Source of the DNA: Neurospora tetraspora
Lineage: Eukaryota > Ascomycota > Sordariomycetes > Sordariales > Sordariaceae
NCBI RefSeq assembly: GCF_033439725.1
Contig: NW_026944386.1
Span: 1,488,001-1,552,000, forward strand
Reading direction: 5' to 3'
DNA: 64,000 nucleotides
Positions within the stretch are counted from its first letter, which is position 1. Each line of letters begins with the position of its first letter. Shown in pieces: positions 26,242-33,757 of this stretch. The position numbers were made by a program, and so were the translations under genes. Under the pieces are notes generated by a model, which was not told the DNA's origin, did no database searches, and saw nothing but the letters and a program-made list of their open reading frames with translations.

Positions 26242-26408
26242 TGTTGTAGTGGGGTCTATCCCACCTCCCTGCTATTCACTGGCATCGTCTGTTACGTGGG
26301 CCCAGTCAACCCACACCACCATGTATTTTAGCCCTCCACATTTCTTTTCCTTTCTTGTCTTCTTAGCATAGCACAATTAACACACTTCTTATGCCCACGA
26401 GTCCAAGA
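26242..26408 (+). repeat. 3' LTR of Copia 2
   Basis: 167 bp. The six differences from the 5' LTR, at 26248, 26258, 26273, 26293, 26378 and 26391, are all C-to-T or G-to-A at CpA/TpG. Confidence 0.93.
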
Positions 26409-26907
26409 TAGAGCGCTACGATGACTGGCGGGTGGTGGATAGGAAAGAGGAGTGCCGAGTTGGAAGGATTTGGTGAAAATGTAGAAGAAGAACGGAAATG
26501 GTGTGGGCGTGGGGACTGCTGCGCTTTTTATACCACAAACAGAGATGCAAGCTCTGTCCGTAGTGGGTTGTTGGATGCAGTCGGATGCGTCTAAGGAAGA
26601 TTCGATCCTACCTCGATTACCAGTGAAGGGCCAAGGCACCACACACTATACGAAGGCACAACCTTGGTGCGCGAATGAGAGTTGCTGGGTCGTAATAACG
26701 GGCACCGGGCGAGACTTCCCTTAGCAGTTCGTACGTGTGACGGCGTGCACACTCAGCAAGAGAAAGCCAGCTCAAGGGGTATGGCACAAATCGAATACAA
26801 AACTAAAGCTAAAGAAAGAAAGAGGAAAAGTGCAAAGGTGGGCTGGCTGCACGAGAACAAGTATGTGCGCGCCAGAACCTCTGGGACCCACATAGAGTGG
26901 GCCTAAT
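26409..26907 (-). promoter_or_regulatory. Displaced upstream region of the DUF6604 gene
   Basis: Before Copia 2 inserted, this DNA joined directly to the ATG at 20266 (shared TAGAG at both element ends). On the minus strand it shows a TATA box and then a pyrimidine-rich leader, as in fungal promoters. No gene seen here. Confidence 0.65.
26525..26532 (-). promoter_or_regulatory. TATA box (TATAAAAA) of the DUF6604 gene
   Basis: It would have been about 125 bp from the ATG before the insertion. It is now about 6.3 kb away. Confidence 0.55.
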
Positions 26908-27110
26908 TACGGTAGCCCAAGTGCGTCTTAGGCCCAATTAAAAACTGGTCCGAGCTCTCAACTGGCCTCAGCCGTCGACTATTTTAGATTAACGCCTCTA
27001 AAGTATTTACGGCGTTCAATATTCATACTTAGGATATTAAGCGCTAACCACTAACCTTTGAAACCGCTTCAACCTTCCCAAACTTTATCTTTTCTATCTT
27101 TTCCCACCTT

Positions 27111-27209
27111 TCATTTTTCTTTTTTTTTTTCTTCCTTCCTTCTTCTTTCCTCTTTTCTTTCTCTCTTCCTTCTTTCTTCTTTCCTCTTTTCTTTCTCTCT
27201 TCCTCTCTT
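27111..27209. repeat. Pyrimidine-rich tract with internal duplication
   Basis: C/T only on the plus strand apart from isolated bases. A unit of about 35 bp (CTTTCCTCTTTTCTTTCTCT) appears twice in tandem. Confidence 0.7.
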
Positions 27210-27316
27210 ATTTTTTTAAGAAGGCGGAAGGATCCATTTACACTATTACTCTACCCCAATTCATCAAGGTTCAAAATTTGGAGAAGGACCAGGGTCTATT
27301 TGCATTGTCACCCTAA

Positions 27317-27753
27317 GGGTATATTCCGTAGCCCTTTTTTGGGCTTTTTCACTGGGGAAAAAGGTACTTCGGTTAAAAAGGTTGCACGAACCAATTTTCA
27401 CCGGCTTTTTCACCAGGTTGTAGGGTTTTGGGTGAAAATGATAATCATATTGTTTTGGCGTTGGAATTGGGTTGGTTATAGCGGCTTCAATACTATTTTA
27501 GCGCGTTCAATAAGTGATGTATTTTGCAAAACACCCTTTTTTCTGTTTACTGGGTGAAAAGGAATGAAGATGGATGCGAGCGATTTGGTTGGCTAAAAGC
27601 TTAAAAAGTGGGCTATTTCTTTTCACTAGGTAAACAAGACGTATAACCCGGGTGAAAAGGTACAAAAGTGTTAAAAAAGTTATGGAATACGATTTTCACC
27701 GGCCATTTTCACCCGGTGAAAACGCTAAAAAAAAAATGCTACGGAACACACCC
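27317..27753. mobile_element. PIF/Harbinger-like MITE, 437 bp
   Basis: Imperfect inverted ends starting GGGTRTRTTCCGTAGC, flanked by TAA on both sides (27314-27316, 27754-27756). A 3-bp TWA duplication is typical of PIF/Harbinger (family knowledge). Several TTTTCACC/GGTGAAAA motifs lie inside in both orientations. No coding potential. Confidence 0.65.
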
Positions 27754-27780
27754 TAAATCTTGGCACTTCGTGGCTCTCAT

Positions 27781-27820
27781 TGCTTCATTGCTTCATTGCT
27801 TCATTGCTTCATTGCTTCAT
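27781..27820. repeat. Tandem repeat, 5 x TGCTTCAT
   Basis: Five perfect 8-bp units. A short microsatellite between the two nested MITEs. Confidence 0.85.
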
Positions 27821-27853
27821 TACCTCGCTTTCAGAGAGTTGGAATCAAGGTTA

Positions 27854-27957
27854 CAGTATCAACCCCTGAAAGTGCAATTAATCTGGGCCGCTAGTTTTTT
27901 TGCACTTTGGGGGGTTTTTGCACTTGGGGGTGGTTGCACTTTCAGGGGTTGATACTG
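27854..27957. mobile_element. Tc1/mariner-like micro-MITE, 104 bp
   Basis: Perfect 24-bp inverted ends starting CAGTATCAACCCCTG, flanked by TA on both sides (27852-27853, 27958-27959). The middle of about 56 bp carries further TTTGCACTT copies. The RNA or single strand would fold into a long hairpin. Confidence 0.75.
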
Positions 27958-28092
27958 TACATTATTACCTGTAGTGTTGGAGTTCGAATGACACCCTTTG
28001 GCGCGTACCTAGTGCCTGCAGCTGACACGGGCCATTTTTCAACCAAACTTTTTTAATTGGGCCTAAGACGCACTTGGGCCACCGTACCTAAT

Positions 28093-28674
28093 GCCAAGGC
28101 ATGCGTGCCGCGAAAGCGGCACGCAGGCACGTGACAATGCACTCTTGGAATGTCATGACACTGGGCCATGACAGTACGCACGGTGCTCACTATTTGGGGA
28201 GACCTGTACGGTATTGAATTCAGTCCCCGGACTCTCCCAAAAGATAAGTATCCCAAAGATCCCAAAGATCCTAAGAATCCTAAGAAAGTTGGAGAAGAAC
28301 TTCCGCCAAGAGTTAGAAGAAGGAGTACCTTCCCATCCATAACCTTCAATATCGAGCACCTTCTTCGATTAGATAGAAATGGTCTTTTGGCCAAGCTGTC
28401 TCGCGCGTAGATGGAATATTGATCTTTTACCCAAGTCCTGCCTTCGCCTGACCGTGCAATGTTTTGAGCAACAATTCGGGTCTCGAGTTGGAGACCCATG
28501 GTGGGACCGAACAACATTCCCAAGCGTCAGTATAATCCGTGTTCCCACTGGACACCGACCACCATCCAGGAGGGCGATGGCGATCCTCACCAAACGGCAC
28601 AGAATATCCAGTGACTGTAGGTTTCTAATCCATAGCCTTCTCTCAAGCAATGCTAACAGCAGGAAAACAACCAG
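28093..28674. other. Intergenic, with a short perfect hairpin
   Basis: No convincing gene. 28102-28125 is a 10-bp perfect stem closed by GAAA. CACGTG occurs at 28128-28133. Confidence 0.5.
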
Positions 28675-29145
28675 GAATCAATAGACTGCGGCAACGGCGT
28701 CTGCTCCATAGGCCAAACCGAGACCAAGACGATGACCATCCGCTTCACCGCCGGCTTCCGTGTCGAACAGAGTGTGTCGTTATCGACCACCAAGACGTGC
28801 TTTGCAGATAATGACTGGGTTGCCGTCTGGAATAGGGTCGGAAGGACATCGTACAAGGTCCGTAACGGGCTGTTCAATTCCTGCACGGGCACCAGGCCGC
28901 ATGGCGACGTGTTCCTTATCACCTCACCGAATGCTAGTAGCAAAAAGGGCGGGAACCCATACTGTGTTAGGGGGAAGCGGTATGTAAGAAACCTGGGAAT
29001 AGTTGGGATGAGACTCCTGTTCCTGGCAAGCCTTAGCTCATGCGTCTCGACATGTCGGGTCGTAGGTAGGGTGAGAGGGACAGATAGGAAGGAGGAGAAA
29101 GATATTGCGTTAGCGTTGATGATGATCTGCCGAGAATTTAAATAG
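28675..29145 (+). pseudogene. Small secreted-protein gene remnant
   Basis: A frame opens after a good splice acceptor (CTAAC branch at 28652-28656, CCAG ending at 28674) and reads DCGNGVCSIGQ, then a Cys-containing body with WNRVGRTSYKVRN, NSCTG and GGNPYCV motifs, to a stop at 29145. I recall similar spacing in fungal small secreted Cys proteins, but cannot name the family with certainty. I find no signal-peptide exon upstream in good context, so this may be a truncated copy. A GTATGT donor-like site at 28980 leaves the C-terminus open. The first ATG in frame is at 28732. Confidence 0.35.
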
Positions 29146-29246
29146 CTGGACTGCGTCTGCAGCTGGAAGATGGTGAGTCCATCAAGCCTAGAGGGAGGGT
29201 CTAGCCTTAGCGTATAGTCTGAGATGAATACGGTGCCCCTGGGGCC

Positions 29247-30297
29247 TCATTGCTGAAGCTTCCAAACGCTTAACATATCTGTGCCTTGTCCGATTTCAAA
29301 CGTTCTCTCTGGCGTTAGATATAGTTTCCTTTCAAACAGCCCCTCTTTTGGCGTTGTTTCCTCTGGCATACCAGAGGCTGGATCAATCAGGCCGTTGCCA
29401 CCCTCGGCTAGCAAGTTCCAGTGAACGCCTTTCAAACCCCATGGAGGTCCAGGGAGTCTAGGATCTTTGTAGAGAGGAAACTCCAAGCATACGAGAATGC
29501 CGTTTGGGGCTAGAAGCTCACTCATGCGAATTGCCCAATCCCGGCGCATATCCGGTGGAAGAGCACACAAGAACTAACATGATGTCAGCAAAATTGAAGG
29601 CGAGAGCGGACAAAACTGTTTGATAAAATGAGAAGCGAATGAACCGCAGCCTACCGTATAGTCGTATATGAGGTCGAACTTCTGTTCATCTTCAGTAGCG
29701 ACAAGAGATTCCCACTCTCGCTCAAAGAAGTTGCCAACTGAAAAGGTGGCAGTGCCGCGAGTCGCGCCTTCAGGTGAATGGGTATACGGGGATGCTTCCT
29801 TGAAGTTGTACGCAGATGGATCACGTAGTTCGTTGGCGGTATATTCCCTGGCAGCTTCGACAGCTTTCTCAGAAACATCGAGTCCATAGGTATCGTAGCC
29901 ATGCAAGGCAAGCATCACCACGTCATAACCCTTCCCACAGCCCTAGATTTGGTCAGTGAACGACCATGTTCAGCTACACAGCAAGCCAATTTACTCACTG
30001 GCACCAATGCTTTGCGTCGTCGTTCTGGGCCACGAGGGAGTTCAGACACCACATCAGGGTAAAGGTTCAACAGGTCTTGCAGAGCAGGCGAAGGCTTTCC
30101 GCGATCCCAGAAGTGACTTTTGTCGTTGTCCCACAAAGAAGACCAGCCGGAAGCATGCTCCTCCTTAGGCCTATGGCATGCACCGTTGATTAGCATATGC
30201 GTGTAAGTAAAAACGCGGAAGATCAGATGAAGAACACCTACCTATCTTTGAAAAGCGATACCAGGTAAGTAGGCTGCCCCGAAGTGGTTCCTGCCAT
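29247..30297 (-). CDS. Thiol/thiopurine S-methyltransferase-like SAM methyltransferase, 280 aa
   Basis: Four exons join in frame: 30242-30297, 29999-30170, 29655-29942, 29247-29573. All introns are GT-AG, and intron 1 has a GCTAATC branch site. The protein shows W-x-x-LW-x-x-DKSHFWDRG near the start, the SAM-binding glycine loop VPGCGKGYD (residues about 75-83), an acidic end of strand 2 (GLDVSEKAVEAA), FDLIYDYTFLCALPP and a C-terminal MLSVWKLQQ. This is the layout of the TPMT superfamily of fungal thiol methyltransferases, which move a methyl group from SAM to sulfur (or halide/thiocyanate) acceptors. The substrate cannot be told from sequence. It is probably cytosolic: no signal peptide. 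It is followed 435 bp upstream by another minus-strand gene. Confidence 0.85.
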
Positions 30298-30731
30298 CTT
30301 GCGCCTACTTCTTGACGACCTTTACAGTGTTCCTTATTGTCCTGCCGAGGAGGGGACAGGGGACGTACTGGTAATGAGGAGCGAAGCATGGTTTCCATAT
30401 CTCCCACTAACAGTTTCCCGTAGAGACAGTGGCGTAGTCGTGCTGCAGAGTACACGTGTAGAGTTAGTTCCTGTTTCTGCAGTCTACCGTAGTGTAGGTG
30501 GGCGGTTACGTCCACGCAGAGGAGCTCAGGCCCGCTATGAACCCGACATACCACGTGGAATCTGTTGGTGGACTTTAATCAAGTGCAACATCAATTCGAA
30601 TTCCCACTTCTCCCTAGGTATAAAAACACTAATAACGCCGCTGTCTCCAACGCGAGCACCGAAACAAAACAGTTCCCGTTGCTCACAGCCACCCAAACGC
30701 CGCCTACCCAAGTTACATGATATCCGTGGCT

Positions 30732-31198
30732 CTACCAGTTCAACACATTGTATATCGTCTTGCGGGGATCACCCTCGGTCTCGATCAAGTACCGCTCTTT
30801 CCTCTTCTCCATGACGCCTGGGGTGTTTTGTTGAGAGAAGACCCGGTTCAGCGTATTGGATTCATTCCGCAACTGAGAACGGACATATGAAACGACGGTG
30901 TAGACTGTTCCATGACGAAGGATTCCCAGTTAGGACCAGACACGAGCAATACGGCGCCGCCGAGGGACAGGTTTGCGCTGGGGTTGGTTATGCTTACCTG
31001 CACCAAAGACAACCAGGCCGGGCACAACCTTTGGCAATAGCGCTGATCTATCATGACATGAGCATACATTCGTCAAGCGGGATGGAACAGTGTGATGGCC
31101 ACCTACCTTGTTGCAGGCGTCTTGAGAAGTGTCTGTGGCTGCGAAGAGACACGCAGGGGCATAGTGGGCCTGAAGGGACTTGGGCGGAAGGCAGTCAT
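30732..31198 (-). CDS. Small probable mitochondrial membrane protein, 104 aa, 3 exons
   Basis: Found by splicing by eye. Exons are 31107-31198, 30998-31047 and 30732-30904. The introns are GTAGGT...ATAG and GTAAGC...CCTAACT...ACAG, and all phases agree. The N-terminus is Arg/Ser/Pro-rich without acidic residues (MTAFRPSPFRPTMPLRVSSQ), like a mitochondrial presequence. One hydrophobic segment follows (VVPGLVVFGAVYTVVSYV, residues about 39-56), then a charged tail ending IYNVLNW. That fits a single-pass inner-membrane or respiratory-complex-associated protein. I do not recognise the family. An alternative acceptor at intron 1 breaks the frame, so this model is preferred. Confidence comes from the coherent splice signals. 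Confidence 0.65.
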
Positions 31199-32467
31199 TG
31201 TGTGTTTTGATGTGCAGTGCAACAAGCTGACGTCGAGTTCCAAAGGCTCGGAGTAGGTATGGATGATGGTCTGGAGATCAGTCGAGGTCTGGTGAAGCAG
31301 GAGGCAGAGTAGGCCCGAATCAATCGGGGGAAGGGGTATTTAATTTGGACATGACGGGCGGTATTGCACGCAATGGGACGTGTGCGGTTTGCGATGTCTT
31401 GATGGTGTTTGGTTTGGTGGTGCGGTTGTTGGCGTGATGTGGTCTCTTGAAAGCGACGATATGGGGTGACGGTGGTGGCCCAGCGAGACTGCGAATGGCT
31501 GCGAATGGCTGCGAATGGTTCGATGGGGGCTATGGGTGGTGTTGTTGGTGCCCTCGCGGCCAATCCCGATCGCCAAGCCCAACCGATTCTGACCAGGCCT
31601 CGGACGATGCGAAGCCTGCCGTGCCTGCTTCGAGAGCATTTGGCCTTCTGGCCAAGCACAACATCCAATTCAACAAGTTGAGCTGAGCCCAGAGGTGCTT
31701 GCAAGATGCGATCCCGGTTGATTCCGACTCTGAGGTTCTCTCCACGGTTCCTTCCCCAGGTTTTTGGCTCAGCTTGCCTTGCCTGCACTTTGCGCTGTTG
31801 CTGGATGATGCCGTTCCCGCCCCCTGTCCCTTCCACCCAATTTCTTGGCTAACTCGTGATATAGGCGACCATTGGCATGGGCCGTCGGTTCTCGTCGGTT
31901 ATCACCACCTAAACGCCGTGTATCTGCGATTTTCTCACCAAATCTTCGTCTGGCGATGGCTTCAACCTGACATCAAATTCAACCCATACTTTCCCTCGCG
32001 TTTTGGATCCCATTGTCATGTGGGTTTGTCTCTGACCCGTGACCATCGGCAATATCACGGCAGAATGATGCCATCGCCATCAATGCGACACTGGCTATCT
32101 GAGATGCCACGGGGGTTGGTGTAAAATGGGGCTCACTTACCTCACCGTGCCCATGCCTTCGATTTGGTAGTCGGGGTGACGGTTCATGGCTTTGCTTACA
32201 TATCAAGAACACCACCATCCCGCATTGCGTGATCCGCACACAGCTGTCGTCATGGCCTCTCTCCTCTTTGATGAGGTATCCGATCCTGCCACGCCTCGTG
32301 CCTTTATTATGACCACCATGATGCCGACTTCTTCTTCAGAACAACACTCGCCATTTCTTCGATTATATTGCTACGCCGCTCTCCCTTGTATCCGAGCGAG
32401 TTAAGAAGCCAGAAACCAGCCCAAAACCAGTCGAAAGCCAGTCTCAGGATCGTCGTGCTCGCCAAAG
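31199..32467. other. Divergent promoter region
   Basis: Lies between a minus-strand and a plus-strand gene. It holds three tandem CTGCGAATGG units near 31490-31520 and open frames without family features. No further gene supported. Confidence 0.55.
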
Positions 32468-33601
32468 ATGCCTACCGAGTTCATCAGCTTGACATTCCCC
32501 AATGCTTCCACCGAGGTGAATCCGATCCCGGGCGCCGGAATTGATCCTGCTTACCTGGTTCGCTATGCCCGGACGCTCGATGATTACGACTTCAACTACA
32601 CTCTTGTGCCCTATGATTCCTCGTCCTATGACCCTTTTACCATAGGCGCCACCATTGCCGCCGCCACCAAGAAGCTCAGGATCATCATCGCACTGCGTCC
32701 AAACACGCTTTATCCCACCGTCGCTGCGAAAGCACTAGCCACGCTTGACCAGCTCAGTTCAGGTCGAGCCGTCGTACACTTTATCGCCGGCGGAAGCGAT
32801 GCTGAGCAAGCCAAGGAGGGTGACTTCCTACCCAAAGACCAGCGCTATGCTCGACTCGAGGAGTACATCCGCATCTTGCGTCGCGCCTGGCAGTCCCCAG
32901 AACCCTTTGACTGGGATGGCAAGTTCTATCAGTTCAAGCAATTTTCCAACCGCGTTCGTCCCGTCAATGGTACCGGCATCCCAGTCTCGGTCGGTGGCTC
33001 ATCGGAGGAGGCCTACCGCATTGGAGGCGCCTTGGCCGATATCTTTGGCCTTTGGGGCGAGCCTCTGAAAGAGGCCAAGGAGCAGATTGACCGCATTTAC
33101 CAAGCAGCTGCTCAAGCTGGCCGCCCCGACTCAGACCGTCCTCGCATCTGGGTCACCTTCCGGCCCATCGTTGCTGAGACGGATGAACTGGCTTGGCAAA
33201 AGGCATACCACACACTGGATATTTTGAAGGCGAACCAGGCTTGCATCTCGGGAGGAGGAAGTCAGTCCTCCGACGGCAAGGCGCAAGTTCAAGCCCCCAC
33301 ACCGCAGAACGTGGGCTCTCAGCGGTTGCTGGAAATTGCTTCACGTGGAGATGTTCATGACCGTGCGCTCTGGTATCCCACCGTCACTGCTACCAACGCT
33401 CGCGGCGCATCGACCGCTCTGGTGGGATCCCCTCAGACTATTGCTGATTCGATCCTCGACTACGTTGATCTCGGAGCTGAGCTCATTTCCATTCGTGGCT
33501 ATGACAATTTGAACGATGCCATTGACTACGGACGCTATGTTCTCCCAAAGGTGCGCAGCGCATTGCAGGAGCGCGAGAACAAGGGACCAGATTCTGCGTA
33601 G
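32468..33601 (+). CDS. FMN-dependent alkanesulfonate monooxygenase-like (luciferase family), 377 aa
   Basis: An intronless frame of 377 residues. It has the bacterial luciferase-like TIM-barrel pattern of SsuD: early EVNPIPGAGIDPAYL, a YDSSSYDPFTIGA segment, the central LDQLSSGRAVVHFIAGG and QRYARLEEYIRILRRAW block (residues about 92-140), then IPVSVGGSSEEAY, and a C-terminal STALVGSPQTIADSILDYVDLGAEL. The family uses reduced FMN and oxygen to cleave the C-S bond of alkanesulfonates, giving an aldehyde and sulfite as a sulfur source, or attacks related compounds. It needs a separate flavin reductase, none of which is in the window. No targeting signal. The start codon has a good context (AAAGATGCC). 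Exact substrate unknown. Confidence 0.85.
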   Translation: MPTEFISLTFPNASTEVNPIPGAGIDPAYLVRYARTLDDYDFNYTLVPYDSSSYDPFTIGATIAAATKKLRIIIALRPNTLYPTVAAKALATLDQLSSGRAVVHFIAGGSDAEQAKEGDFLPKDQRYARLEEYIRILRRAWQSPEPFDWDGKFYQFKQFSNRVRPVNGTGIPVSVGGSSEEAYRIGGALADIFGLWGEPLKEAKEQIDRIYQAAAQAGRPDSDRPRIWVTFRPIVAETDELAWQKAYHTLDILKANQACISGGGSQSSDGKAQVQAPTPQNVGSQRLLEIASRGDVHDRALWYPTVTATNARGASTALVGSPQTIADSILDYVDLGAELISIRGYDNLNDAIDYGRYVLPKVRSALQERENKGPDSA

Positions 33602-33757
33602 AGATATTGTGGCTTGCTAGGTGTTACTTTTCAGACAGACAGAAGTCATATATTTGATAACAGTCCTTTCCATCTCTGCATCCACTGCGGGGGTTCTCCG
33701 TATTGACAAGGTCTCTGTTGAGCTGGGCAAACTGAAAGAAGCGTTCAAATGGCAGCA

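Larger units (their letters stand above)
20274..26408 (+). mobile_element. Copia LTR retrotransposon 2, complete, moderately RIP-mutated
   Basis: TGTTG start and CCAAGA end, with the perfect 5-bp duplication TAGAG at 20269-20273 and 26409-26413. Gag lies at about 20850-21830 with a degenerate Cys/His knuckle near 21580-21625. Integrase is at about 22380-23250, a linker region follows, RT is at about 24800-25320 with an intact YVDD box at 25186-25197, and RNase H is at about 25680-26170 (YTDSKNARDR, then IADGLTK near the end). Stops are common but fewer than in Copia 1, and stretches of 73 and 93 codons stay open, so it is the younger copy. A polypurine tract ending GGGGGCG precedes the 3' LTR. 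No intact polyprotein remains. Confidence 0.93.
26908..28086. mobile_element. Non-autonomous DNA transposon with 37-bp inverted ends
   Basis: The ends 26908-26944 and 28050-28086 are inverted copies with one mismatch, starting TACGGTRGCCCAAGTGCGTC. CCTAAT is directly repeated outside both ends (26902-26907, 28087-28092), which fits a 6-bp target duplication. No transposase frame is inside. Two smaller elements and a tandem repeat are nested in it. The superfamily is not clear. Confidence 0.75.

Noticed and set aside
27781-27820. CRISPR-like array of TGCTTCAT units
   Set aside because: Units are contiguous without spacers; a eukaryotic microsatellite.
28053-28523. 156-codon minus-strand frame
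   Set aside because: Runs into the transposon inverted end and has no family features.
31195-31836. 213-codon minus-strand frame upstream of the sulfonate monooxygenase
   Set aside because: Repetitive and biased composition, no domain, lies in a divergent promoter and overlaps the start of the 104-residue gene.
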